Source: Dromaius novaehollandiae
Taxonomy: Eukaryota > Chordata > Aves > Casuariiformes > Dromaiidae
DNA length: 64,000 bases
Direction: 5' to 3'
Assembly: GCF_036370855.1 (NCBI RefSeq)
Contig: NC_088112.1
Span: 20,080,469-20,144,468 of the forward strand
Shown piece after piece: positions 34,991-49,100 of the stretch (its first letter is position 1; each line of letters begins with the position of its first letter). Under the pieces are notes generated by a model. That model searched no databases and was not told where the DNA came from. It saw only the letters and a program-made list of their open reading frames with translations. A program made the translations under genes and the position numbers.

Positions 34991-37900
34991 CATTCATACA
35001 AAACAGTTCACGAAACAATCTATAGCCACGGAAGGCAAAGCTCCCTTGGCAATGTCGCCCACATAGCCACGCGGTTCTGCGGCTGTGCTGCGTAGCACAT
35101 GGAGCTACAGTGATAAACAGAAGTGGCCACACACCATTTTGCATTGCTTTGCACCTATGATGGCTAGGATAGCCTAAGTTACAAGACAAGAGTTTCAAGA
35201 CTGTGCTATTTGTCTAACTTGCTAAGACTTCTATAAAGTTTTCATATAGCCAGAATTCATTTTGAATTTGCAGCTCCCTGGCTATTCATCATTTCTTCCA
35301 AGGGTCATGAAGAAGATATCTTTGACTTGGCAATGCTGATCCTAGGACACGCCAGGGATTTCACTATACCAGGAATTCAGCTGTAAGTCTCCTTTACACA
35401 TCTGGAGCAATGGAAATAGCCTTAATAGAGGCTATAAACTAGCTCATGATGACAATTTCTGCCAGTTCTGTGTATCATGGAGGATATGCATGCACTGAAA
35501 AGTCTTAAATCATCTTGGAGCTGGAACATAAAATCAAGCTGTTTAAATATGTTGTTTAAGAGTAAAGGGTTCACTGAAAACTGCCTTTTACTTTTGCTAC
35601 TAGAGACTCAGTGGTGTATATTCTCCACAAGTCTTTTCCCACTGGTTTTGTTTAGATGCTTCTATATCAAAGTTCACAATGGCCAGTTCCCCTTGCTCAT
35701 AATTTTCTAGAGGCTTATGTCAGCAGCAAGTTTTAGTCAGGCTAGAGATCAAAGGCTTTGATCTCCATTCATCTCCTCTTAACTTAAAGCCACATCTGGA
35801 GAATTTATCTAATTCTGCAAGCTATACACATGTATGTTTTTGGTACTATGTAATTAATCAAAAGACTTAAACAAAATACATGTGCTAACCTGCAAAGATG
35901 TTGGATTGCAAACTATAGGAACTGATGAAGCATCTTCTTATGCATACTTCTGTGTATATCTAAACCACTCAGTGTTTTAGCGCTTTATCTTTAGTTAAAG
36001 TGAACTCACTACCGAGGACGCGTGTCTTCAAAAGTCCTTAAGAATTAAGTCAGTTATTTCTACATAAAGTCTGATAGCAAATACAAGTTTCCTACAGAGG
36101 AACGACATGGAGCCTTTACTTCCAGGATTTAGTTTCAGGACATTCTGAAGACAGGGGCCTCAGGATAAAACTCGGATCTCAAACTGATTTTGAACCTTGA
36201 GCTTTTCTTTCTCAAAATTTGGATCAGCCTATGTGTCTGGATCTCATCTCTCTGATTTTTCCCACTTACTCAAAGATCAGCTATTAATGGCATAAGGTTG
36301 AATCTAATCAGGCAGCACTTTTTGTTAGTTTAATCAGGCTCCAGTGGTGACTACCTACTTTATTCTACTACGTACAACTGATTTGTTCACAGAAATATCT
36401 ACACAATCAGAAGCCTTGATTAGCTGAATATGCCACTTGTGTGTTTATTTTTAAGCCTGTGTATTTTTTTTGCAGATTTTTCAACAGTGGAGCATGTAGT
36501 TGCTTTATTTCAAGATTGTACCCAAAACCTGGTGGAATACATACAGCTGTTTCTCTGTACATCCCTTTGGATGAAGCATGTGTTTGCAGATAAATGGCCA
36601 AAGTCTATGCTGGGAAATGGATATATTGGCAGGTATATCATCTGGTTAGGAACCAGTCCCAAAAGTCCTGAAGACGGACTGGAAAGATGAGTAATAAGGA
36701 CTGCTCGAAAGATACTCTGCAAACAAACCAAGCAAGCAAGCAAACAGACAATGTGCTCTAAACCAGCATGTACTACTGTCTGTCACTTCTGACTCTTGTG
36801 GTGTGCTGCTGCTAACAGACCTTGGTGAAGCCTTCAGCTGGCAGACCAAGGGCCAAACTGCAAAAAAATGAAACTCAGGAAAAGAATTTTCTTTGTAGTC
36901 ATCACTCTCAATGGAATCATTTAGCTCTTGTAAAACTCCTTTTCCACAAGTTGGGGGGGGGGAAATAATTGTAATGAAAGGCAAATATTGAGGAACAAAC
37001 CAGGACAGGTCTCAGTATCCAAGCAACACAGATACTCTGATCATTATTATTATGATTTCACCTTTTGCAGATTCTCCCATCTATGGCTAATTTTCTATAA
37101 TGGGCTTTATTAATATTAATTAAAGTCTCACAACACATGTGTGACATAGCTAAGGCATACTGTTTCAGGGCAAAAGCCAGAAAAGTTATGTGATGGCAAA
37201 AGACATAAATGTTCCAATGAAGTCAGAAAAAGTATTGCACCCTCTTGATTCCTAGTCTTCCGGATCACACGTAAAACTGCCTCCTCCCCAGCAGCTAGGA
37301 TGTCTGCTGTTCTCATGTTTTCACAATGAATGGTTAAGGTTGCATAGCTTCTCACAATCACCTGGCACTAATAACCACATATAACCGAGCAGTGCATCTA
37401 AAATAGAAAAAAATAGAGGAAACAGTAACATACCATAAATCTAGCACTAAGAATCACTTATAGTAGACAGTCCCATCACACTTTTAAGCTTCTGCATGAT
37501 TTCTAGAGCAATTTTGATTGACTAGACTAATTTATATTGCAAATCGCTTTACCTCCTGTCTTTAAAAGACACTTAAGGGTTTGTTTCACTATTTTGTACA
37601 TGCCAAATTCTTGCTACAGGCTCTGTACAGATCCCTTCCCTTTGGTTCATCTAATGGCACACCCAGAAGTAGAGGGTGTTTCTCAGGAGGAAAAAAAAAA
37701 AAAGAGGAAAAGACTTAGAGTTATGCTTACCCACTAGAAGACCAGCCTCTTGGGAAAAAATCTCCTTACTTCTTTGCTATATTTAAAACAGGATACTTGC
37801 AGATCTCTAATTGGTAGTCTGTTGACTCAGTAGTTTTCTTGTCTGTTCACACCCCTCACAAAGTAATGGAAATTTAATTACTGACTGTTTGCACCACAAG

Positions 37901-40900
37901 AACATAAATTTAATGCTGTTAATGGTATGCTTACATGAAGTCTGTCCATACCACTTTTTTCATTAGCTGCCTCAGAGTAATCAATTATTATTAAGCCTTG
38001 CATGCTGAGTTTGGGCAACCGCTCTGAATGGAACACAATTCTGGACTGTATCAGATAGATACACTTCAAACCTGGTCTCTGGGGTTTATTTCACCAGATT
38101 TTACATGCTTGACTGACTGAGTCTGTCGTATGAAAACCTGGAGGCAACACAGAAAGTTTAGCTCTACTCTAGTTAGAACAAATAAAGTAAATCTGATATT
38201 CTAGACTTTATCCCCAGGGTTACAAAGAAGAAAATATTTTATTTATATTGGCTGTTTAATAATTAGCAATGAATAGCAACTGTAGAATCATCCCAGCAAC
38301 AACAGTTGAGGATCCTGTACAAGGGAAAGTAAACATAATGAGAGGACTGCAACTATATAGATACTTCAACAAATATACTTCCTTTGCATTATAGAGTTGC
38401 CAGATCAAAGATAAAAAAGCCACAAGAAGGCTAAAAATAAATAAAGAGAATTGGTCTATCTATGTAGATATATTGGTGAAAACCATCCGTTAACTGAATA
38501 TAACCTGAATTCCAGCTTTTATAGCTACCTCTATAGGGTTATTACCCTATACCTCTTTAGGGTTATTATAATACCTCTATAAGGTATTGATACCTTATTG
38601 ATGTCTGAAGGGCCTAACAGAAATCACAACCACAGCTGTACCTTGCTTCCCTGGCCTCCTACACTAGGAAGAGAAAGGTTACTTGGTGTTTAATTAACAC
38701 TTAGACATTCGGAGGAATGTCTGAAATAATCGCAAAGCCCTTACTCTTAGCTATGCTAAGCACGTACACAGATTTGGGAAGAGTATTAAACATCTCCAGG
38801 CAATTCCAAGCCCTTCAGAATCCATACCGTCACTCGGCTCCCGTCAGCCCTCCAGGGCGCCCGGTCTCCTCCCTGGTCACAGGTTGTCCCAGTTCCTGCA
38901 GTGAGCTTCCCTTAAAACTCGTCCACAGCTGCCAGTCACGACCACTTACAACACCAGATATGTCCCCCTCTAATAGCACTTACATACACATTTGTCTTCC
39001 CTCTTCGTTTTCTGCTGAAGATTTTCCGCTGCTGTCAGTCACTCACAGAGAAGAGACTTCCCCTGCCTCTCAAGCAGATCAGTATTCTCAACTGCTTCCA
39101 GGAGGATGGAAGATTATTACAATAAATGACACTCAGTTGCTGCTCTCACAACTCTTCAAGCTCAGGCCTGAAGTAGGCAACATAAATTTTGTAGCAAACG
39201 TCTGAGTCATTAGACAGCACAGCATTAAATAATACAACAGTTCCATGAATTCAGACAGAATTCATAAGTTTCACACAGTCAAATGTCCTAAACCTTCATA
39301 TTATATTTCTATGACTTGATGCCATAGGATTCTGAGGACTCTCTAAGGGCTTTGCTACAGAATAAAGTTGTACTGCTGCATAACTTTAAATGCATCTATA
39401 AACCAATACAGTTAGACTGGAGTGAAGACTGTGTGGACACTTATTCCCATACAAAGTAGTTTATTATGGTTTAGTTAAATGTGTTCCCAATCAAAATACG
39501 CAAAATCGATATTACTTGTATTGATTTGAATTTAATTTTAGTTGAAGGGAGACAGCTTTCTCTTGTAGATGAGCTCTCAGAAGTGTTGGTAGATCACAGC
39601 ATGCCAAAACATCGGGTCACCGAGGGCTCTGCAGCAGCACTGTAGAGCTGTCTCTGGTTGCAGAGCACTTCAGGGCAGTCTCTGCAGCTCCTCGTGTTGT
39701 GCTCAGAGACACTGGTCTTCTCGCAGGCATATGGCTGCACAATCAGTGCGAATGTGCTCATGCCATATGCTAACATATGTCTTTACAAAACAGCAACCAT
39801 TTTGCCCTCACCTTATAGACCTCACTTTGACTTCTGATAGGAAATAGCACTGGTAGGCTGTCTGTTGCAAAGGGAGACAGGATTCTTGGGCAAAGTGTAC
39901 GAAAAAGAAGGTCCAGGACAATTTGGAGCTGTTACATGAACGGAGCAGATAAGTAGCTACTTCTTCCTCCTCTCTAATTTCAGTGATTTATAATTAACAT
40001 TTATCAGATTGAGAATCCTTCAGATTCATAGATAAAAGTCATTTTAAAAGCTCAAGGTACAGCAAAAGGCCTGATAATTATGCTTTTATGAAATCAGATG
40101 GCATACAAATGAATTTGCTTCAATGAAAAAGTCTGAGTCATGATTTTATATTATATCTTTTGCTATAGAAAAAGATCTAGGATCTAGGGAGTGGTTAACA
40201 CAAAGAATGGTGAGTGAGGAGATCTGAATTTGAATTTGCATTTCTGTTTATTTTATTGACTTGTTGAGTAATAGTGGCAGACAAACTTACTCTGTTCCTT
40301 GCACTAGTTTTGAGTCTCTGAAATGTGGTTAATAGTACTTCATGACACTTCTGTGAAGCATTTTGCAAGTTTTCAGACAGAATAAGTCACAGTTATACAT
40401 ATCACCATAATTATGCATGTGTAAGCCAATGCACTTTTTATTAATTGAGCAGCCAAACAGTAAAATTTCAGTCTTGATTTAAGCAACATACAAGCTAAGA
40501 ATAAGGTATCACCACAACCTGAAAATATGTCTCACAAAGGTGCTGACAGCTGATTTTGACACCTGCAGTGAGGCCGTTTGCACTAAGCAGAGAAATTCTG
40601 AGGACAGGTCTATCAAGGTGAGACACCAGGAAGCCCTTTCCCGAGGAAGAGAGAGACTGGGAACAAATGGAAATAATTATACAGGAAAGTAAGTAACTAA
40701 AATTACTGTTACAAGGACTGTTTTAGCCATAAGCTAGTGAAGAGATGAAAAACTCATTAGACTAAAAGTGCTAGAAGCAGCAGAAATGCATGCAACTGAA
40801 AGGTTAGCAATTGGGTGGGAGAAGGGAGAAAAAATACTGCAGAATCTTCACTCTCAGCAAAAATTTAGGGAAAAACCCAACAGACCCTGTTTAAAGAAAT

Positions 40901-43900
40901 CGTTTACAGTGATTTTCTTTACTCCCAAGTTATAGTGTGCATGTTCTCATTCCAGCTGAATAAGGGAGCCTTTTTGCTGATGCAGAACACATCTTCCTAG
41001 TTCATTTTCAGTACAATGCACAGAGAATTAGGTGCACAGTTCCTGTTAAGAAGAATGGAGATTGCACACGTCTCCTTCCTTCCTGCACATCGCGGAATAA
41101 ATAACTGTAAGTGTGGGGCACAGAATGCTAGACACATAACTCTTGCTTTGGTTATTAGGAGCTGGAGGACTATGGTTAAAATCTATCCTAAAACAGAAGA
41201 AATATTTCTCTGCTATAGCAGTTCCTCCTATCTACCATTTACAAGAGCGATGACCAGTCTCAATATGCAGCAGTTGAATACAAATCAGCCTGCTAGCTTT
41301 GTGTTGCCTAAAAACATCAAGAACAAGTCTGAATTTCTCCCTGCCAGGAAATAATGTAAACATCAACACAATCACATGTATTACTTCCAGTAGAGTCTCA
41401 ATCAGGGCACAATTCAACTCTCATGGGCTTTTGTAAATATATAACTGACCTTTTTAAGCTTGTGACATGGACTTCAGTGAGGCTTCACTGACTTCAATAT
41501 CTGTCTGATCCTCTGAGGCGATGAGCTCTTTCAGTGCTCATTGAACTCATCAGGATTTAAGAGTATGCAGACATACAGAGCTGGGCACTAAATACTCAAT
41601 TCAGCATCCATGAAACAAGCATAACATTGATCCTTGACTCTGATGGATGCAAGACAGGGGTCTAGCCAGAGGCAGAGACAGATTCATTGACTTTATAGAT
41701 ACAAATGTGTTACTTGTGACTTAAAGAAAGACAGAAAATATTTTATGACAAGGTATTTCACGATAAAACTTTTAACTTGTTTGTAGGATTATAATGTCTG
41801 ATGTTTTATGGTTTCTTTTGTTTTTTTTTTTTCTTCTGTGGTACTATCCTGAAAAAAGGGTACATCTCTCCTACTAAACTGAACATGCTGGGACCATTCT
41901 CTGGCACTGGGGCCAAGTAGCACAGGATGGCCGTCATCGTTGTTATTAAAGCTTTCTACTCTTCAAAACAGAGTGGCATGTTCAAACCGTGTATTGGAAA
42001 TGGCCCAAGCTAACTCTTAAGACATGTCTAGGAATTGTCTGGGAAAGTGCTGACACAAGCCAAAACCATGCTAGGGCCCAGCCTAACAACAGCAAGCACG
42101 GATGATTGTGTCCCAGGGCTCGGGAGCAGTCCCTGGCACTATTTCATGTTCTAGCACAGAGCAGCACTGGATCAGCCTCCTGGAAGAACTAGCACCTTCC
42201 CAGCCACTTCTCAGCACTACCTAGCACTACAGCTCTACATTGCCTTAGAGGGACAACTTCTAGGATTCAGAGAAGTAATACATTTGCAATTGTTAATGTA
42301 ATCTTTGATCCCTATGTTAAGACTCCCATCAAGAGTGCCAGGTCTGTGCCAGCTGCAGTAGACAGGTTTACTGTACAGCCATCTTTTCAAAGGCACTCAT
42401 TTTATGTCAGTCTCCAAGTAAGAACTGTAAGGTTTCTAACTGGCAGTCTGAGCTCTGGAGTCCCCTCTTTTTTTCAGAAGGTAGCTACAACATGACACCC
42501 TTTATCAAATAACTGACACAAACACAATCTCTTTGTTATTAATTTGAGCTGATGGAGATTAGTTAGATGCAACCGGATTCTGTAATAATTAATGTCTCTC
42601 ATGAAGAAAACATATTACTGTATTTGAGTTCTTTAACTCTACTTTCCAGAATTGCTTAACAACAGGGAGAATCTTCCAGTAAATAAACTGGACCAAATTC
42701 ATTCCTGAATTATACCCTAAAATAATGAGACGAGACTGCTGTTAACATAAAAGCTCAGGTACAGTTGAAAAGATACACAGCATCATTTCATTCTTCCTCT
42801 GTTAAAACAAAATACACTTGCTAAAGAACAGAAAGATAAAATTCAGCAATGTCTGTATTGCTAAAATGTACTATCTTTCAGTCTCTCATCAAAAGCTGTG
42901 TTTCTATAGAAAGGTGTTTATAGAACCAGGGAACTCTGAGACTATGCCAGCTACAAATTCTGTTCCACTTGCAACTCTAAAAAGGAATAATTTTCATATA
43001 GTACCAAATACTGTCCCTGCCTGGAGTTCCTGTCTCTGAGCCTCTTACTGCATCTATAAATAGAAAATCATCACCTCACCTATTCTGAGCTCATCACATA
43101 CTCACTTCGCTTCACTGTCTTCCTGTTTGTTAAAGCTGTCACCATGACTCAGATTTCCCCTATCAGATTCTCTATGCAGGGAGATTCCCAATACATTATA
43201 AGGCATCGTGAAGCTATTAAGCTACTTAAGTTTTCTATCACCTAAGCTGCTTAGGTTTATATCACCAAAAGTGATATGCTTTTGAAGAACTTGACATTTG
43301 AAGCAATGTAATTACAATCTAAGGTCTCAGAGCTCCTAGCCACTTCAGTTAACAGAGAGGGTCCATCTCATTTTGATGACAACACTGAGTGAAAATAAAG
43401 TGTCAGAATCCCAGACAAATGTCACACACAAAAACAACAACAAACATAAAGCCATGACCAAAAAGCTCCATGTGGGAATACAACATTTCCCTGACCTTCT
43501 TGCAAAATTCACTATCTAAGATACTATATCATGCAGCAATCTGTTTCTACTATGTCTAGCCCTGTGCAACAAAGATATTAACACTGTAAAGCAGTGCTCT
43601 GTTGTTCTTTGTTTAAAGAAACAAAATGATAAAGAAAGACGTAAATTTCTCTGCCAGCACTCATTTTAATAGATTGTTAATTTTCAAGCTTTATTATAAT
43701 CACTGAAATGACAGTAACTTCATCACCAATCTAATCTAGCTTTCCAACTCCTATACTGATATTACTCACGTATTCATCAAAATACTGGATTGTTTGTACT
43801 AGAAATCTCCATATAACCCGCTTACTCAGTGACGTTAGAGATATCTGTCAGGCCCTAATATTCTGTTTTCTGAATAAATGTTTCATAGAATCCACACCCT

Positions 43901-44735
43901 GAATGTGAAAAGAGTAAAATATTCTTTTGATTGTTCATTTGAAATATTTTCTCCAGACTTCAAAAAAAGAATGTAAAACAGCATGCAATCAGCAGTAACA
44001 CAATTCAGTTAGATAAACTGATATACAGATACGTAATAATATTCTGCATGCTTTACAATGATGTAAAACCATGGAGTCTCACTCTTTTCATGTCTATATG
44101 TGACCTCTGTTTTGCCAGGTTTAGGGATGAAATGTCCCTGAAAATACTGTCCAAGCTCTCCATTTGTGTCGACTGTTCACAGTTAGTTTTGATACCATAA
44201 CTAACTGGCATACACCATATAATTTATTTTTGTGCATTCCCATCCTTGATATCCAAAACAAATTTGAAGATTTGTACTTGGACATGCCCAGCACTGTACT
44301 AACATCACTGTGAGTCCTACCATGCTCTCACCAAATTCAGTGAGAGAAAGTATTGTGATTGACACAGAGGCTCTGTTTCTCATTAAAGAAAAACACTACA
44401 AAATTCTGTATTTCTTAATCTAGCTCATACAGAAACGCCGTGACATTAATACCTACACAACAGCAAGGCAGAAAATAATTATAGGAGTTGTAAGTCCATC
44501 CTTCTTCAAGTGGATGTGCAAGCCTTGTTAGAGCTACAGATGGTTATGGTTGCTTTTCATTTTGTCTCTCCTGCCCCTCTCCTGACTTACCTGCTTGATA
44601 AGCAAACACAAGATTTAGAAATGAATAAAAACAAGCAGCAATTTAGTACTTTAGAATACTTCAAAGAATCCTTCTAGAATTACGGAACTGCAGAAAAATG
44701 GAGGTGCAAGTGAGTTCAAGTGATCACCTGACTTC
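34991..44735. other. Intergenic AT-rich; no gene recognised
   Basis: This is long AT-rich DNA with few landmarks: an A13 run at 37691-37703, locally repetitive acctctatagggttatt-like sequence at 38525-38595, and a T12 run at 41821-41832. A MIR-like fragment at 40230-40385 is listed separately, and a cactgacttcaa-type repeat lies near 41470-41500. The plus frame 38717-39205 (162 codons) is the longest here and is unrecognised. Confidence 0.5.
40230..40385 (+). repeat. Possible MIR/CORE-SINE fragment
   Basis: tgagtctctgaaatgtggtt then aatagtacttcatgacactt then ctgtgaagcatttt follows the late part of a MIR consensus (tctgtaaaatgggg-ataatagtacctacctcata). It is heavily diverged. Confidence 0.35.
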
Positions 44736-44739
44736 CTGC

Positions 44740-45065
44740 CTGAAGATAGGATCAACCGCGTGCACACCGCTCCTGCCAGATGTCTTCCCAGCCTGTTCCA
44801 ACACCTGCTGCAGTCTCCCTAAGCAATCAATTCCAAGGAACAGATACTTCCAGCGTCTGCTTGAAATCTGTCTTCTCTCTTTCACATCACATAATCTCCA
44901 TTCTTTCAATCTTTGTCCAGACAAGTAAGCAAAGCGACGATTTCTAGACGTTTGATCATTTTTGTTGCTTTACTCTAGATTCTCACCCACTTGTCCGTGT
45001 CTTGAAGTGCAAGGGCCAGTACTTGCAAAAATATACTTCAGCTGAAGTTAGAAGTTCAATTCCAA
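44740..45065 (-). mobile_element. CR1-type LINE 3' fragment, decayed
   Basis: Read on the plus strand, ctccctaagcaatcaattcc, attctttcaatctttgtcca, tgatcatttttgttgcttta and acttgtccgtgtcttgaagt occur in the same order as in the reverse complement of the CR1 3' portion. The element is therefore minus-oriented. It is diverged and internally shortened. The plus frame 44698-44928 and the minus frame 44724-44924 are incidental. Confidence 0.75.
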
Positions 45066-46106
45066 GCCAATACAAGAATGCTCAGTAAAAATCTGTTACA
45101 TACAATATTACAGTTACAATGTACAATTTACTTAGGAAGAGGCATATTTAGTATTGTCTCTTGTTCAAAGTTTTGGAGCCACCTGACTGATTCATAGCTT
45201 TGACAAAAGCAAACGAAACATTAATTCTTTGACCTTTTAAAAGAAAACTGTGTCATGTAACCTATTTTTGGAACTGAAGGCATGTATTGAAGACAATCTG
45301 GCTCCTTACTCCAGGTGTGCATAACTCTGTAGCTACTTTTTTTCCTATGAAATATATAAATTGCCAAACATATCTATTTATTGAGAGCTTTGATAGTTGA
45401 TTAGCAATAGCGAGACCACCATCTTTCTTGGCAGTTATTATCTTTTCATTATTTTCTGGTACTTCCCTGCCTGACTGTATTCCCTGTCATCACCTGCCTC
45501 ACACTTAGACTGAAACCCTTTAAGGTAAAAACAACATAATGGTTTTGTTTGTGTAGAATGCCTAGTATGTAGGCTCCTGGCCATGACCAGAAGTCTGAGA
45601 CAATATGATAATTCAAATACTAAAAGTAATATGTTAAAGGAATACAGTGCCACATATTGAGAATGTGTTTCTGCTCTGCTTTAAAGTACAAATAATAATA
45701 ATTTTACTTGTGGTCTTGCTTTATATACTGTTATATATTTTTATCACGGGAGCCAGTTGCAACAAGTTGAACCTTGACATGGTTAAAGCATATTTCAAGT
45801 TAATTTAAAATAATGCACTCTCTCTCTAGACTCATACATCTTTACAAAGAAAGTGGCAAGCAATCCAGAACATTCAAAGCATAACGACATTCAGATGTGT
45901 CTAGACATAAATAGCAACTTCTAAACCAAGAATTTGCCTCTGGAGTCTTTTCAGTGAGCCCTCAAATAGAAAATATTTAAAGGGAGACTATGATAGTATA
46001 ATTTCCCTTTGTCTGAGGCAAGGACAGAGAGAATGTGTCATAAGGCACTAAGAAGGAACAAGAGAAATCTCACAGTGATCCAAAATGAAAGGACTTCATT
46101 ATAGAC

Positions 46107-46168
46107 AAAATCCTCGCTCCATTTAAATCAATCATAAATCTGTTGACTTCAGTAGTCCAGGATTTCGT
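46107..46168. repeat. Old palindromic interspersed repeat
   Basis: aaaatcctcgctccatttaa, then atcaat, then gttgacttcagtagtccagg and atttcgt form a diverged palindrome. It matches a repeat I recall as common in turtles, crocodilians and birds (aaatcctggccccattgaag...cttcaatggggccaggattt). The family name is uncertain. Confidence 0.5.
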
Positions 46169-49100
46169 GATAGAGTTCCGACCAGAAAAACAATTTTCAG
46201 CACTATATTGTACAATTTTAGGCCTTGATTTTCTCTTTTTGTGTAAATTAGTGTGGATTTTCATATGTAAGACTGGCAGGATCTGGTTATTTATCTATTG
46301 CAGAATACAGGTAGAGACCTCACTCAAGCAGTGAATTCACTTTGGACGAAAGAGTCTGCTCACCGTAGACTTTTGACAACTACTTACTTGAGCTGTCTCA
46401 CAAACATCCAAAATGGAAGACCTTTTTCTAAATGTGGGTATAGTTGTGATTTGTCTTTTAGTAAATCATCAGAATTTTACTGTTAACAAGTTGGAGTGTT
46501 TTAAAAATTTACATTAAACTGTGCCCTTACAGCTGGCACACAACCTTCAGTTAAAGAGGTGCTAATAATATCTGCCAACAGAAACCAGTTGTACCGCTGC
46601 TGACCTCTCCCAACCAGGAGACTTGGGGTGAACTAAAACCCCCTCCACACATCCAGACTTTCAAGGAAAGACATTAGCAATAAGTAAAACAAAGATGTCT
46701 CTACTGTTGCCTCTTGGGGTATTCCCATTGTAGCTACAAACACAGTTTCACCTACAAACACAGGAAGTATGAAGCAGACGAATCACAATGTAAATATCTA
46801 TAATTTCTTCTGGTTTATTTCTTTATACAGAAAAGCCGGCAAGCAAACAAACCCAGTAACAACGAACTGAGTTCTCCAGTCTACTCCTTTTCCCACTTAA
46901 TAAAGGATATGCTTTGCTACCACTTAATTCAATGGAAAAATTCCTTTCGGTCTCCATGGGAACAGCATTGGGCCCATAATACTTAACCATAAGTACCAAA
47001 TTCTATAAGCTCTGGCTGAAACTTTTTAGTATCCTTTTAAAGATCTCTGTGGATAAAGAACTTCAGCCTCTGGAGTCAATAAAGTCAATGAAGCAGCTTT
47101 CACAGGCATCAAAAGTTCACTTTCAAACTTTTCTACAAAGTAGTTACTGGAATTCGGGGAAAGCGAGCACAAAGAAAACACTGTAATAACTAACACAATG
47201 ACCCTTTCAACAAGTAAAGCGAGCAGTCTTTTTAGCGAAATTGGACTTAAAGTACATTTGGACCAGACAGTGAAAGGCAATCTCTCACCAGTACCTCACA
47301 AGGCCAATAATGTGTAAACAGATAATAGCAAGAGCTGTGTGGTTCATAATTAATTCAAAAGAGATGGTATTTCTCTCTTACTCCCAGTTTTGGTCAGTCA
47401 TTGAAGACAATCCGCCTCCCAATCTGTGTAAAGTACCATATTTCAGAGCTAAACTCCTTCTACTCCCACCATAACAGCAATAACATTAAGTAATAAAAAT
47501 AACAATATTTACATTTACCAGACATTGCACTTGTGTGGCAGAATACTGGACAAAACTCTGAAACTCTTCACATCCAGTCAGACCTAAATAAACAGAAATA
47601 TACATAAGAAATAAATAATGATAATAAATAATGCTATTAATGCTCTGACAGTGAAACCGGACACTACTAAATTCAAATCTGAACTTTGAAAATAACGTGG
47701 ACATGTTCACTGATTTGTAAGTAAGGGCTTCTCTAGGACAAAAACTAATGTGGGTCCTCAGATGCTGGGAAGACCTTACTCTGACAAATAGTTCCCTGAT
47801 CGATACATACGTTAGGCTCTACTTTGTTCCCAATCTAGAGGGTCAGGATGTGTCACTGTGCCAGGTACAGCGCCTTAGCTCAGGCTGTAGCATCCTTTCC
47901 AGCTCTGCAGCTCCCCTGCTCAGTCTGTGGTATGTGAACTAGATTGGCAGCTGTCAAAATTATTCAGCTTAGAAATTAATCAGACATGGCAGTTAATGAC
48001 CAAAATTTAAAAACGAGCACAGAAATACGAGATCTTTACAGTCATGCTAGTTGGGGACTGACTACTCCATACTACAGGTGGAGGCTCCCTTAGGCTAAGG
48101 CTGTACACTTCAATGCTAACGGCCTCCTCCACTGCAAGGCCTCTAATAAATCAGTCAGCACCGTAATACCATAATACTGCCTTTATACCCCAGTTCGATC
48201 TGGCCCTGGCGCATGTTTAAGGGCAAAAATAATTTATTTTATGACATCACTGAATTCCTGGTTAAAACATTCTCATACTGGGATTTTAAAACACACTTTC
48301 TTTTACTAACATTTTCACTAGCTCAAAAAATCCCATGCTGCGTGCTTTGACCACATGGTAAGAAGAAAGGCTTCACTCTGGACACTGAGCAACATGCACC
48401 GTTTAAAAGTAACATGTTTACTTTATGACAAGATGCCGTTTTCAGCCAGACTAGCTCAGAGACACGATTCTAGCACAAGTATTAAGAACAGATTCACACA
48501 GCCATGGAGAGCAGGAATACTGTCATTGGCAGGACAGCTCCAAACACTGAACACATCCTGTTTAAAAATCTTTATTATCAGTGCAGCAACACCGGGGAAT
48601 GACAAGAAATCCTTAGGGAATACTGCAATTTCCATAGCCTTGTGATGGTAATTACAGTCATTACTAGAGTCTAAAAAGTTCTATGTATTTTTTGTTCTCT
48701 GCTGTGATATGAGACAAACTCAAGGTGCAGTGAGAATGTTAAGCAAAAAAACCCACCCAAACCCACAATTTGAAATTTATTTTCAATATTGCTACCTAAA
48801 CTTTTTATGATTCTATAATAATCAGCCCAGTAAGCCTTTTTCTTGCCCGTTGTATATACTCTCAATGGGATACTGGAGAAATGTTCTATATATCCATTAT
48901 GTCAGGTATATTCTATTTGAAAATGACATCTTTTGTCCTTTGAATTCACGGCAATCTGAGAAGCATAAAGTCTTGTAACGGGTTCTCTTCTTTGGTTCTT
49001 ATCCTTTTCTTTTTTAGGTTTAGCTCCTTTGGCCTTTGCCTCTTATACCATTCTTTTTTCAATATGAAGAAAACAGATTTTTGTATTTGCTTACTTGTTT

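Noticed and set aside
33408-35095. Plus-strand frames of 60-124 codons
   Set aside because: They are antisense to a minus-strand CR1 LINE remnant.
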